Assembly (NCBI RefSeq): GCF_000633455.1
Contig: NZ_AYMG01000014.1
Location: forward strand, 175,055 to 239,054
Origin: Pedobacter jeongneungensis
Lineage (GTDB): Bacteria > Bacteroidota > Bacteroidia > Sphingobacteriales > Sphingobacteriaceae
DNA length: 64,000 nt
Reading direction: 5' to 3'
Part shown: piece by piece, positions 17,422-26,911 of the stretch
Position numbering within the stretch: the stretch's first letter is position 1
How the letters are laid out: each line of letters starts with the position of its first letter
The notes under the pieces: model-generated
Told to the model about the DNA's origin: nothing
Database searches by the model: none
The model's input: only the letters and a program-made list of their open reading frames with translations
Made by a program: the position numbers and the translations under genes

Positions 17422-19197
17422 ATGGCGGCAGAAATTAAACGGGTTTTTGATCTTTTGAAATACAGCCTCGAAAATCCAAAGCAAGAGTTCATCAGCGGAA
17501 AAGTTAGTGGAAAATGGATAAATTATAGTACAGTCGATTTTTGTGATGCTGTAGATCAACTGAGCCGTGGATTGATTAAACAGGGGATTACCAAAGGTGG
17601 TAGGGTGGCGGTAATGTCGCACAATAGACCCGAATGGAATATTGCAGATTTTGCAGCCAACCAGATTGGTGCCTATCAGATTCCTTTATACCCAACACTT
17701 GCCGAACACGACATTGAATTTATATTAAAGGACGCAGAGATCTCGATCATTTTCGTAGCCGACGAAGAACTGTATAAAAAAATCAGGCCCTGCGCGGATG
17801 CCATAAATCCTAATATCAAAATTTACAGCTTTAACGAAATTCCCGAAGCTGAAAACTGGAATACATTAATCGAATTGGGTAAAGCCAGTACCGATATTGA
17901 TCTGGAAGAATACCGTGCTAAAGTAGCGCCCGAAGATATTTTAACTTTAATCTACACTTCCGGAACTACAGGTACACCCAAAGGGGTAATGCTAACGCAT
18001 GATAATTTAGTAGCAAACTTTGTAAACTCGGCCGTGGTGATGCCCGAAGGTGTTAAAAAAGGTCTCAGCTTTTTGCCCCTCTCGCACATTTTCGAGCGGA
18101 TGATCATTTATCTGTACTTATTTAATTACACCGCTATTTATTATGCTGAAAGTATGGATACCATCGTGGCCGATATTCAGCATGTAAAACCAAACGCGTT
18201 CTCTACCGTTCCACGTCTGCTCGAAAAAGTGTACGATAAGATTATGGAAAAAGGGAAAGCTTTGACGGGCGTTAAAAAAGGAATTTTCTTTTGGTCGGTG
18301 GCCTTAGCCGAAAAATATACCATTAATGCAGGTGCCTGGTATAATTTTAAACTTGGCATTGCCCGAAAACTGGTTTTTAAAAAATGGCAGGAAGCACTTG
18401 GTGGTGAGATTGTAGTGATTGTATCGGGCGGAGCAGCGCTAAACCCACGTTTGGCCAGGATTTTCTGGGCAGCAGGCATGCCGGTTTTCGAAGGATATGG
18501 CTTAACTGAAACCTCGCCCGTAATTACCGTTAACCATTTCGGAGGAACCATGTTCGGAACCGTTGGTGAAGTAATTAAAGGAGTGGAAGTTAAAATTGCA
18601 CAGGATGGTGAAGTATTAACCCGGGGTCACCAGGTAATGAAAGGGTATTATAACCGTCCTGATTTAACCGATGAAGCGGTAGATAAAGACGGTTGGTTCC
18701 ACACCGGGGATATCGGTGAGCTGGTTGATGGCCGTTTCTTAAAAATTACCGACCGTAAAAAAGAAATGTTTAAAACAGCAGGTGGTAAATACGTGGCACC
18801 ACAAATGCTGGAGAATAAATACAAAGAATCGATCTTTATTGAACAGATTATGGTATTGGGCGAAAATAGAAAATTCCCTTCTGCCTTAATTGTTCCAAAT
18901 TTTGAAACCTTAAAAACCTGGGCGGGCAGAAAAGGGATCACTTTTACCACAAACGAAGAAATGATCAAAAACGAACAGGTGCTTGCCAAATATAATGAAG
19001 TGATCGAAGCTGCAAATGTAGGTTTCGGTAAATGGGAACAGGTAAAAAGATTTGCACTATTGCCAAAAGAATGGAGTATAGATGGTGGCGAACTTACCCC
19101 CAAATTAAGCTTAAAAAGAAAAGTGATTACTGAGAAAAACAATGAAGTAATCGAAAAAATATACAAGGATGCAGAAAACTATAAAGCCCCTCATTAA
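17422..19197 (+). CDS. Long-chain fatty acid--CoA ligase (AMP-binding family)
   Basis: 591 aa. Activates fatty acids to acyl-CoA through an acyl-adenylate. Motifs in order: P-loop-like A3 'LIYTSGTTGTPKGVMLTH', 'FLPLSHIFERM', 'GYGLTETSPVITVN', 'DGWFHTGDIGEL' and 'TDRKKEMFKTAGGKYVAP'. The shape (no C-terminal extension, 'SHIFER') is that of the FadD15/long-chain ligase group. The 3' end overlaps the start of the gamma-glutamyltransferase gene by 29 bp in another frame. The beta-oxidation genes are 8 kb further on, so co-function is inference. Confidence 0.94.
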   Translation: MAAEIKRVFDLLKYSLENPKQEFISGKVSGKWINYSTVDFCDAVDQLSRGLIKQGITKGGRVAVMSHNRPEWNIADFAANQIGAYQIPLYPTLAEHDIEFILKDAEISIIFVADEELYKKIRPCADAINPNIKIYSFNEIPEAENWNTLIELGKASTDIDLEEYRAKVAPEDILTLIYTSGTTGTPKGVMLTHDNLVANFVNSAVVMPEGVKKGLSFLPLSHIFERMIIYLYLFNYTAIYYAESMDTIVADIQHVKPNAFSTVPRLLEKVYDKIMEKGKALTGVKKGIFFWSVALAEKYTINAGAWYNFKLGIARKLVFKKWQEALGGEIVVIVSGGAALNPRLARIFWAAGMPVFEGYGLTETSPVITVNHFGGTMFGTVGEVIKGVEVKIAQDGEVLTRGHQVMKGYYNRPDLTDEAVDKDGWFHTGDIGELVDGRFLKITDRKKEMFKTAGGKYVAPQMLENKYKESIFIEQIMVLGENRKFPSALIVPNFETLKTWAGRKGITFTTNEEMIKNEQVLAKYNEVIEAANVGFGKWEQVKRFALLPKEWSIDGGELTPKLSLKRKVITEKNNEVIEKIYKDAENYKAPH

Positions 19198-20890
19198 ACT
19201 TAAAAATTCTTTCGCTTCCTTAACCCTGGTGGTTTTGCTGGCTGGTTGCGTAACTGGTCAGCTAGGGAAAAACAACAGTGGCGAATATAAAAACGGGATG
19301 GTGGTTTCAGCCCATCCTGAAGCTTCGCAGGTTGGGATAGATATTTTAAAAAAGGGAGGTAATGCTGTTGATGCTGCCGTTGCAGTTCAATTTGCGCTGG
19401 CTGTAGTTTATCCCAATGCAGGGAATATCGGCGGCGGTGGCTTTATGGTTTACCGTGGCGCAAATGGCGAAATCAATGCTTTGGACTTTCGCGAAAAAGC
19501 CGCTGCCTCAGCAAGCAGGGATATGTACCTGGATAGCGCTGGAAATCCGATCGTTGATAAAAGTTTGTACGGGCATTTAGCTTCTGGTGTTCCCGGATCA
19601 GTTGATGGCATGGTAGAGGCACACAAAAAATATGGGAAACTTTCCTGGGTACAGGTATTGCAACCAGCGATAGACCTCGCTCAGAACGGTTTCAAAATCA
19701 CTAAACGACAAGCCGGTGAGTTGAACAGTTTGCACCGTAAATTTATGGAATTTAACCCTGACGGAACTGCTTTTGTTAATTTAGAAAGTACCTGGCAGGA
19801 AAATGATTTGCTCGTTCAAAAAGAGCTGGCCAATACTTTAAAACTGATCCAGGAGAAAGGCAGAGCAGGTTTTTATGAAGGTGCAGTAGCCGATTCGGTT
19901 GTGGCAGAGATGCAGCGCGGTAAGGGATTGATCACTAAGGAAGATTTAAAAAATTATCACTCCGCCTGGCGTAAACCCATTACAGGTAATTACAGGGGTT
20001 ATAAAATTATTACGATGCCACCCACATCAAGCGGTGGAATTGCTTTAGTACAACTGTTGCAGAGTGTAGAAAAATTTCCCCTTAAAAAGTGGGGACATAA
20101 TGCTGATTCTACTGTTCAGGTAATTGTAGAAGCCGAAAGAAGGGTATATGCAGATCGGGCCACACATTTGGGCGACCCTGATTTTTATGCAGTACCACAA
20201 CAACAGTTATTAAGTCCTGATTATAATCAAAACCGCATGGCCAATTTTAACTGGGCGGCCGCAACCCCAAGCAGTTCGGTTCTGGCGGGAGAGATAAAAG
20301 GTGCAGAACACGAAGAAACCACACATTTTTCTATTGTAGACCGTGATGGTAATGCCGTTTCGATCACCACTACATTAAATGGCTCTTACGGATCGCTGGT
20401 AGCCGTAAAAGGTGCTGGCTTTCTGCTAAATAATGAAATGGACGATTTTTCTGTTAAGCCGGGTGCTCCAAATATGTACGGTTTAGTTGGTGGCGAAGCC
20501 AATGCCATTGCACCGAATAAAAGGATGTTAAGCTCTATGACACCTAGTATTGTAGAGAAAGATGGAAAATTATTTATGGTGGTGGGTACTCCAGGAGGAT
20601 CAACTATCATTACTTCTGTTTTTCAGACGATTATAAATGTAATCGATTTCGACATGTCTATGCAAGAAGCTGTAGCCGCAAAGAAATTCCACCATCAATG
20701 GTTACCTGATGAGGTGTACGTAGAAAAAGATGCAATCGACAGCTTATCAACAGAAAAATTAAAGGCAAAAGGTTATAAGATCGTTCCCCGCGGTGCGATT
20801 GGCAGGGTTGATGCCATTTTAAAAACCAAGTGGGGCAACTATCAGGGCGGTGCCGATCCACGTGGCGATGATAAGGCCATTGGCTGGTAG
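19169..20890 (+). CDS. ggt: Gamma-glutamyltransferase, lipoprotein form
   Basis: 573 aa. Hydrolyses or transfers the gamma-glutamyl group of glutathione and related compounds; the precursor cleaves itself. The N-terminus has a lipobox-like 'VLLAGCVTG', so it is probably a lipoprotein facing the periplasm. The catalytic nucleophile Thr384 begins the small subunit in 'TTHFSIVDRDGNAVSITTT', followed by 'LNNEMDDFS' and 'GTPGGSTIITSV' for substrate binding. The ATG lies inside the acyl-CoA ligase gene (29-bp overlap), so translation is probably coupled. Confidence 0.95.
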   Translation: MQKTIKPLIKLKNSFASLTLVVLLAGCVTGQLGKNNSGEYKNGMVVSAHPEASQVGIDILKKGGNAVDAAVAVQFALAVVYPNAGNIGGGGFMVYRGANGEINALDFREKAAASASRDMYLDSAGNPIVDKSLYGHLASGVPGSVDGMVEAHKKYGKLSWVQVLQPAIDLAQNGFKITKRQAGELNSLHRKFMEFNPDGTAFVNLESTWQENDLLVQKELANTLKLIQEKGRAGFYEGAVADSVVAEMQRGKGLITKEDLKNYHSAWRKPITGNYRGYKIITMPPTSSGGIALVQLLQSVEKFPLKKWGHNADSTVQVIVEAERRVYADRATHLGDPDFYAVPQQQLLSPDYNQNRMANFNWAAATPSSSVLAGEIKGAEHEETTHFSIVDRDGNAVSITTTLNGSYGSLVAVKGAGFLLNNEMDDFSVKPGAPNMYGLVGGEANAIAPNKRMLSSMTPSIVEKDGKLFMVVGTPGGSTIITSVFQTIINVIDFDMSMQEAVAAKKFHHQWLPDEVYVEKDAIDSLSTEKLKAKGYKIVPRGAIGRVDAILKTKWGNYQGGADPRGDDKAIGW

Positions 20891-20977
20891 GAGATTATCA
20901 CTCCAATTTTTTTATCTTAGCTTTAGTCAATCTGTTACAAATCAGCTAATAGATTGTCTAATCTAAAATTTAAAGAG

Positions 20978-23314
20978 ATGAAGAAGCGCATATTTAATAT
21001 TGCACAGAATTATCCCAGTTTGCCCGAGGTAGATTCCGCCATCTCTTTCGGACCTTTCGTTAAATACCTGAAGGAAAAAGTCAGAGAAGAACAGACGGTA
21101 AAATCTACGCTCTATAACCACGCGTTAAACGAATTTAAAAAGCAGGGCATAACCAATCAGGTTATTGCTTTCGATGACATCTACCAGTACGAATTATTAC
21201 TGGAATATATGTACGCCTGTCTTTCGCCAGCATTTTTAACAGAAGATCATCAAGCCTGGGGACTTTGTGCGCCCATGCAACCCCTTACCTTTTATGGTAC
21301 GGAACTGATGTATGAATTGCTTGAGCATGAGGAGAAAGATCAGCACAGTTTTGCCGGATCAAAAACACTGGAGCAGCATCAGCACGATCGCCTGCATTTT
21401 ATTTATTCGTTCATCCTTGATAAATTATATGATTTTCACTCGCCGGTAAAAGAAAAATATCATTCCGCGATCAATTCGGATACCGGTTTGCCTGCTTATT
21501 TCCACATTGGCTTAAATGCCAGTTTCATCGAAGTGAAGGCTAAAGGAAGCTTGCCAGAACTTAGTTACCGCGAATTGCAACAATACTTAACTGATGAATC
21601 TGGCTTAGATAAATTGCAAGAGCTATTACCATTAGATCTTTTCGAACTCCGCGGTATTTCGGTATTAACCATTACTGATGTTACAGCAAAACAGGCGGTC
21701 GAAAATATTAAAAATGTAAGATTAAGCCGTGTGCCCGGCAGCGAAGGTGCTGCTTATGAAGAGGTAATTCAATCGCTTAAAGTATTGGTTCAAAATGCCA
21801 ACATTCAGTTTGATCTTTTTCCTTTTGTTAGAGTGAATAATAAAATGGTTTATGGTTATGTAAAAGGCGGTAGCGGATTACTTTTTTCGGTATGGGGCGA
21901 AGAAACCCTAAGTCCTGAAGCTTTTAGGCAGATTGCCGAGGGTTATGCTGCAAATCCCAATTCTTTTTATTCGCCCGATATCTGGGCAGAAAGCAAAGAG
22001 ATGTTTCCCTGGTTGGATAGGTTTAGGGAACTGAATGTAAAATCGATGGCGCTTATTCCTGTGTTCCATAATCATATTTTGGTTGGGGTGTTGGGCATGC
22101 ATACCTGGCTTGGTGAAACTTTCGACGAAAGAAAAATCACCTTATTGGATCCTGTACTGGCTCCCATAGCCCAGTTATTACAGGTTTACATTGATGAATT
22201 TAACTTCGAGATTGAAAATATCATCAAAGAAAAATATACTTCTATACAGCCGGCAGTTCAATGGAAATTTAACGAAGCAGCCTGGCATTACCTTTACGAT
22301 AAGAAAAAGAAGCTGCCTCTACGTACAGAAGACATCAGTTTTATTGATGTATATCCTTTTTATGGTGCTATCGATATTAGAAATTCAACTATCGAACGAA
22401 ATGCCGCCAGTAAGGCAGATCTGAACCTACACCTAAACTTGCTCCGCGAAACATTAAAACAGCTTAGCAAAATCTATACTGATGCTTTATTGGTGGAAAT
22501 GATATTCAACTGCAATAAATGGAATGATATTTTGCATAGTAATGAGTTGAATACAACCGAAGAGAACAGCCTCAATATTTTCCTAAAAGAAGAAACCAAC
22601 GATTATCTGCAGCTCATTTCCCAATCACATCCCATCACGCAAAAAGTAATCGGTAAATATCTCGAGCATATTTCTGTGCATAATGGCCAGGTTTACAAAC
22701 ACCGGCAGGCTTTGGAAACATCGATGCAGCTCATTAACAGGGATATTAATACTTATTTTGAAACTGAACGGGAAAAACTACAGGAGTCTTATCCCTGTTA
22801 TTTCGAAAAGTTCAGAACCGATGGAATTGAGTACGACATCTATATCGGGCAATCTATTGCTCCAGATATTATTTTTAACCGATTCCATCTAAAAAACCTG
22901 CGCCTGTGGCAACTTTCCTCAATGGCTGCCATAGCCAAAATGGTACGGCAACTTCAACCTGATATGCCCGTTAAGCTAGCTACTACCCAGTTAATTTTTA
23001 TCCATAATCACCCTATTGACATTAATTTTAGGATTGATGAAAGGAAGTTTGATGTAGAGGGGGCGTATAACATCAGGTACCAGATGATCAAAAAAAGGAT
23101 CGATAAAGTATTGATTCGCAATTCACAGGAGCGGCTTACGCAACCGGATAAACTGGCATTAATCTATTTCAATAAGAGAGATATAGAAGATTACCTGCCA
23201 TTTGTAAAATACCTGCAAGAAACCAGCACATTGGGTACTGAAACAGAAGACCTTGATTTAGAAGATCTGCAAGGATTAAGCGGATTAAAAGCCTTGCGTT
23301 TAGTAATTTTATAA
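20978..23314 (+). CDS. Large GAF-like domain protein of unknown function
   Basis: 778 aa from the ATG at 20978 (a TTG eight codons earlier is less likely). Soluble, no signal peptide. A stretch around residues 350-415 ('VKSMALIPVFHNHILVGVLG', 'LDPVLAPIAQLLQVYIDEF') has the look of a GAF domain, ending in a linking helix, but I see no histidine kinase or cyclase output domain after it. The remainder is helical and charged. No named family recognised with certainty; a sensory or scaffold role is a guess. Confidence 0.65.
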   Translation: MKKRIFNIAQNYPSLPEVDSAISFGPFVKYLKEKVREEQTVKSTLYNHALNEFKKQGITNQVIAFDDIYQYELLLEYMYACLSPAFLTEDHQAWGLCAPMQPLTFYGTELMYELLEHEEKDQHSFAGSKTLEQHQHDRLHFIYSFILDKLYDFHSPVKEKYHSAINSDTGLPAYFHIGLNASFIEVKAKGSLPELSYRELQQYLTDESGLDKLQELLPLDLFELRGISVLTITDVTAKQAVENIKNVRLSRVPGSEGAAYEEVIQSLKVLVQNANIQFDLFPFVRVNNKMVYGYVKGGSGLLFSVWGEETLSPEAFRQIAEGYAANPNSFYSPDIWAESKEMFPWLDRFRELNVKSMALIPVFHNHILVGVLGMHTWLGETFDERKITLLDPVLAPIAQLLQVYIDEFNFEIENIIKEKYTSIQPAVQWKFNEAAWHYLYDKKKKLPLRTEDISFIDVYPFYGAIDIRNSTIERNAASKADLNLHLNLLRETLKQLSKIYTDALLVEMIFNCNKWNDILHSNELNTTEENSLNIFLKEETNDYLQLISQSHPITQKVIGKYLEHISVHNGQVYKHRQALETSMQLINRDINTYFETEREKLQESYPCYFEKFRTDGIEYDIYIGQSIAPDIIFNRFHLKNLRLWQLSSMAAIAKMVRQLQPDMPVKLATTQLIFIHNHPIDINFRIDERKFDVEGAYNIRYQMIKKRIDKVLIRNSQERLTQPDKLALIYFNKRDIEDYLPFVKYLQETSTLGTETEDLDLEDLQGLSGLKALRLVIL

Positions 23315-23779
23315 GGTTATCATTACATTCAGTAGCTTATAATGTGTAGAAAAAAATCCTCAAAAAAATTAAGAATGCAATTATTAGGGAGGGAACTCAA
23401 AATGCGTACTTAATTTTATTGATAAATCCAATGCTGTAGCGCTCATGGTTTTTTATGTGTAGGTATAATCAGACTTTGTGGTAAGGGGTTTATTTGAAGT
23501 TATAGTCTGATAAAATGTGCCTCAAAAAAAATAATATTGATTGTTAATTAGCTGGATCATAAAATAAACTATTGCTTACAGCTTAAAATCAACTACTTTA
23601 TGTATTTATACTACGTAAAACGCGTGAAAGAGTGATTAGGTGTGACTAAGGTGGTGAATGCTTTAATATAGCCAATAGCTTTTAGTGTTAACAAGTTGAT
23701 AATTATTTTGGTTGGTTCGTATTTTTGGTATGGCTATTGTAAAGGTTGTGAAACGCTATTCAACGTTATACATAAAATT
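23315..23779. other. Long leader region upstream of the OmpA-family gene
   Basis: 465 bp, AT-rich, no convincing ORF: the open frame that continues the ompA-like gene upstream starts at a TTG and reads a Cys/Tyr/Trp-rich string unlike a leader peptide. I see no clear hairpin. The final 85 bp contain the probable promoter. Confidence 0.5.
23696..23727 (+). promoter_or_regulatory. Putative Bacteroidota-type promoter of the OmpA-family gene
   Basis: TATTTTTG at 23720-23727 fits the -7 consensus TAnnTTTG of Bacteroidota sigma factor; a GTTG/TTG at 23695-23698 lies 21 nt upstream where TTTG is expected. It would give a leader of about 45 nt. The -33 half is weak. Confidence 0.4.
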
Positions 23780-25102
23780 ATGAAACTACAATTATTTAAA
23801 ACCTTACCAGTAGCACTCGCTGGTTTATTAATCGGTTCGGTTGCTTCCGCTCAGGAAAGCCCGGCAACTTCATCAACCTCATTCAAAACGTGGTCGATTG
23901 GAGTTAACGCTGGTGTTTTAACCCCTCTTTCTCCATTGGGTGGTAAAAACGATTTTAGCAACAACAAATCTAGCTTAGGTTATGGCCTTTACATCAAAAA
24001 ACAGTTTACACCTTATTTCTCGTTACGTTTAGACGGAGTTCGTGGTAAATTAAAAGGCGATAACACCGAAGCTTACGAAAGTGGTGTAGTAAACAATTCT
24101 CCGGTAAGAGCTTTCGATACTGAATTATCTTATTCAGGAAGTTTAAATGCTGTAGTAAACATGTTCAATATCGATATGTTTAAAAAAGAGAACACTTTAC
24201 AGCTATATGCTTCAGCTGGTGCTGGTATTGCAGGTTATAAACCTACAATTACTACAGCAGCTGGTTCTAGACTTTATGCAGGTGATGAAAACATTAACGA
24301 ATTGATTATCCCAGTAGGTTTAGGTGCTAAATTTAAAATCTCTGATGCAGTTAACTTCGATTTAGGTTGGACAATTACATTCCTTGATGGCGATAACTTA
24401 GACGGTTACTACAGAGGCGGTAATGATAAATACAACTATGCTTACGCAGGTTTAGAGTTTGCTTTAGGTAGCGGAAAACAATTAGCTTTCCACAATCCGG
24501 TAGCTTTAACTTATGATGAAGCTTTAAAAGCAAAACAAACTGCTGATGGCTTGAAATCTGATTTAAATGCTCAAAAAGCCGATAATGCAAAATTACGTGC
24601 TGAATTGAATGATATCTTGAAAGATACAGACGGTGATGGTGTTGCAGATAAATTGGATAAATGCCCTGATACACCTGCAGGTACTGTAGTAGATGGTTCA
24701 GGTTGTCCATTAAAAACTCCTGAAAAAGTAGTAGAAAAAGTAATTGTTACTGAAGAAGACCGTAAGGTAGTTAACGAAGCAATTAAAAACTTAGAGTTCG
24801 ATTTAGGTAAAGCAACTATTCGTTCTAAATCTTATGCTTCATTAAACAGGGTTGCTGCATTATTAGTTCAGAAAAACTTCAGCTTAAAATTAGCTGGTCA
24901 CACTGATAATACTGGTTCAAAAGAGTTAAACTTACGTTTATCTAAAGAAAGAGCAGAATCTGTTAAAGCTTATTTAGTTTCTCAAGGTGCTAATGCATCA
25001 CGTATCGAAGCTACAGGTTATGGCATGGGTCAGCCAATTGCTACCAATAAAACAGCAGCTGGTCGTCAACAAAACCGTCGTGTAGAGTTTACCCTTTACT
25101 AG
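23780..25102 (+). CDS. OmpA-family outer-membrane protein with TSP3-type calcium repeat
   Basis: 440 aa from the ATG at 23780. Signal peptide 'LPVALAGLLIGSVASAQ'; an N-terminal eight-strand-like barrel (about 30-230); a short coiled linker; one thrombospondin type 3-like motif 'DTDGDGVADKLDKCPDTPAG'; then the peptidoglycan-binding OmpA C-terminal domain with 'LAGHTDNTGSKELNLRLSKE' and 'GYGMGQPIATN', which carry the conserved Asp and Arg that grip the cell wall. It anchors the outer membrane to peptidoglycan. Codon use is very regular, suggesting high expression. Terminator follows. Confidence 0.95.
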   Translation: MKLQLFKTLPVALAGLLIGSVASAQESPATSSTSFKTWSIGVNAGVLTPLSPLGGKNDFSNNKSSLGYGLYIKKQFTPYFSLRLDGVRGKLKGDNTEAYESGVVNNSPVRAFDTELSYSGSLNAVVNMFNIDMFKKENTLQLYASAGAGIAGYKPTITTAAGSRLYAGDENINELIIPVGLGAKFKISDAVNFDLGWTITFLDGDNLDGYYRGGNDKYNYAYAGLEFALGSGKQLAFHNPVALTYDEALKAKQTADGLKSDLNAQKADNAKLRAELNDILKDTDGDGVADKLDKCPDTPAGTVVDGSGCPLKTPEKVVEKVIVTEEDRKVVNEAIKNLEFDLGKATIRSKSYASLNRVAALLVQKNFSLKLAGHTDNTGSKELNLRLSKERAESVKAYLVSQGANASRIEATGYGMGQPIATNKTAAGRQQNRRVEFTLY

Positions 25103-25120
25103 TCTGTTTTTTAAATAACA

Positions 25121-25156
25121 TAAAAAAGTCCCGATGCAAATCGGGACTTTTTTGGT
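25121..25156 (+). terminator. Terminator of the OmpA-family gene
   Basis: Arms AAGTCCCGAT / ATCGGGACTT with a 5-nt loop (GCAAA-like) and a T-run, 20 bp past the stop codon. Confidence 0.88.
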
Positions 25157-25191
25157 TTTAAGAGGTTTAAAGCAATACAGTCGTCATTGCG

Positions 25192-25304
25192 AGAAGGCTT
25201 TTTCAGCTGACGAAGCAATCTTGATGCGGTAGCCATAAACCCACACTTGTAAGATTGCCTCCCCGATAAATCGGGGCTGGCTGTCGTTCCTCAGCAATGA
25301 GGGC
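25192..25304. repeat. Interspersed palindromic repeat, CGTCATTGCGAG type
   Basis: Begins CGTCATTGCGAGAAGGC and ends with an imperfect reverse complement ('CTCAGCAATGAGG'), with inner arms GCAATCTT / AAGATTGC and a CCCCGAT-AA-ATCGGGG hairpin. Its first 25 bases occur in reverse complement at about 47677-47702, so this is a dispersed family rather than a local feature. Confidence 0.75.
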
Positions 25305-25309
25305 TCTTC

Positions 25310-26287
25310 TTATTTAAGATCTACAATCACCTTTTTAATTTCACTTAAATCATTCATTTCAAAATTTGGCGATTGAGGATAAAAGCGCTGATAAATAATC
25401 TTATCGTCTTTACTATCATAAACACTGATTATTTTATCGTTTGACCTTTGCGTGTAAACCACATATTTAACAGGAGTTTCTTTGTTCAAAATTAAACTAT
25501 CAAGCACTTTATATGATACAAATTTGAGTTTATAATTGTACGGTTCTAAAACTACACCCGATTGTGGCAGAAGTGCTAACCTTGATGAAAATACCTGTTT
25601 AATATATTCTGGCACATAAAGAGTTTCCCTTGCCAGCTCTGGCAGGCGGATTTTATTGTAAAACTGATAATCTATGCTGCAGGTTTCACTGGCCATTAAG
25701 CCGTCATTAATCTGTTTCAAATAACCTGTTAAAAATCCTGGCGACCAGTTCAGAAAGCTAGACTTATTATATAGGACCGATAAAATATTGTTTTTAATAC
25801 TTCGCTTTGAACCAAATTGCTGATCCTGTGTTTCGATCAACAGATTTGTATTCCCATCAGCAAAAAGATTAACTGTTGCCAGTACGTTTTCTTCCTTTGT
25901 CTTCGGTTTTTTTGATGGCGTAACCAGTTTCAGCGCATAAACCACGTTTACATTAGTCGTACTATCCAGTTTTTCTGCATAGCCGTCAAAATAAAAAAAT
26001 GAATAATTTGCAAGGGTATCATACTTTGCAAGTTCTTCAGGCTTGATAATTTTATATGGGGTGATGGTCCAGGTTTTTTTTATCGCCTGATCAAATTTTT
26101 CCAGTTCGGCATAATCAGCATACTGCAAAGTAAATAAGGTGGTGGTGTTTTTAAAAACTTCTAACTTTTGACTGTTTAGAAGTGCTGCTCCAAAATAAGA
26201 TACCTGACTCTTGCAAATGGTGGCCGATGTAATAAATAGGCTAAACAGGAGTATTACTTTAGCTTTTAACATATGGTGTGTTTTCAT
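25310..26287 (-). CDS. Secreted protein of unknown function, 325 aa
   Basis: The ATG at 26287 (an in-frame ATG at 26272 is an alternative) leads into a signal peptide 'KVILLFSLFITSATICKSQ', so it is exported. The mature part is beta-rich with many charged residues. There is no lipobox Cys after the cleavage region. I do not recognise a family. It runs divergently from the MarR regulator gene, with about 110 bp between the two, so it may be a target of that regulator; this is inference from position only. Confidence 0.7.
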   Translation of the reverse strand: MKTHHMLKAKVILLFSLFITSATICKSQVSYFGAALLNSQKLEVFKNTTTLFTLQYADYAELEKFDQAIKKTWTITPYKIIKPEELAKYDTLANYSFFYFDGYAEKLDSTTNVNVVYALKLVTPSKKPKTKEENVLATVNLFADGNTNLLIETQDQQFGSKRSIKNNILSVLYNKSSFLNWSPGFLTGYLKQINDGLMASETCSIDYQFYNKIRLPELARETLYVPEYIKQVFSSRLALLPQSGVVLEPYNYKLKFVSYKVLDSLILNKETPVKYVVYTQRSNDKIISVYDSKDDKIIYQRFYPQSPNFEMNDLSEIKKVIVDLK

Positions 26288-26397
26288 TTTGTGTACAATT
26301 ATAATAAGAAAATTTTGACAATTATTTTGAATTTTTCTATTGCATTAACAAAATACATTCATTAGCTTTGTTATGCAAGCATAATAAATTAACAAAA

Positions 26398-26832
26398 ATG
26401 AAACAACAACAAACCATAGATTACCATATTAAGTTTGCCTGGCAAAATATGTTCAATAAGTATAATCAAATGGCTTCCAGTTTTGGAATTACACAGGCCA
26501 TCGGGTATATGCTCATTAATATAGATGATACCGATGGAACTGCCGTTTCAAATTTAGCAGCCTTATTGGGTGTAAAAGCCACCAGTCTTTCGCGTATGTT
26601 AAACAATATGGAAGAAGCCGATCTGATTTACCGCGAAACTTCTGCGGGCGATAAACGTTCGGTTAAAGTTTTTCTCACTGATTTTGGTAAAGAGAAAAAA
26701 CAATTGGCTAAGGGTGTTGTTCGGAAATTTAATGAATACCTGGATGAGCATTTTAGCAAAAAGGAGAAGGAAACATTCATTACCCTGTTGATAAAACTAA
26801 ATGATATTACAGTAGCCTATACTGTTGATTAA
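26398..26832 (+). CDS. MarR-family transcriptional regulator
   Basis: 144 aa from the ATG at 26398 (a TTG ten codons earlier is unlikely). Winged-helix fold with the recognition region 'VSNLAALLGVKATSLSRMLNNMEEADLIYRE'-like arrangement (helix-turn-helix about residues 50-75) and wing 'SAGDKRSVKVFLTDFGKE', the DxRxxxxxLT pattern of MarR. It precedes the beta-oxidation operon by 79 bp on the same strand, so it probably controls it, possibly in response to acyl-CoA, and may be co-transcribed with it. Confidence 0.9.
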   Translation: MKQQQTIDYHIKFAWQNMFNKYNQMASSFGITQAIGYMLINIDDTDGTAVSNLAALLGVKATSLSRMLNNMEEADLIYRETSAGDKRSVKVFLTDFGKEKKQLAKGVVRKFNEYLDEHFSKKEKETFITLLIKLNDITVAYTVD

Positions 26833-26911
26833 CAAATATAATCATGAAACCTGCTATGTAAATTTTTACATAATAGGTTACATCAGACCATAAAACGAAA
26901 AATATATACTG

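Noticed and set aside
23696..23779. N-terminal extension of the OmpA-family protein from a TTG
   Set aside because: The extension is Cys/Trp/Tyr-rich, would hide the signal peptide, and overlaps the likely promoter; the ATG at 23780 gives a normal signal sequence.
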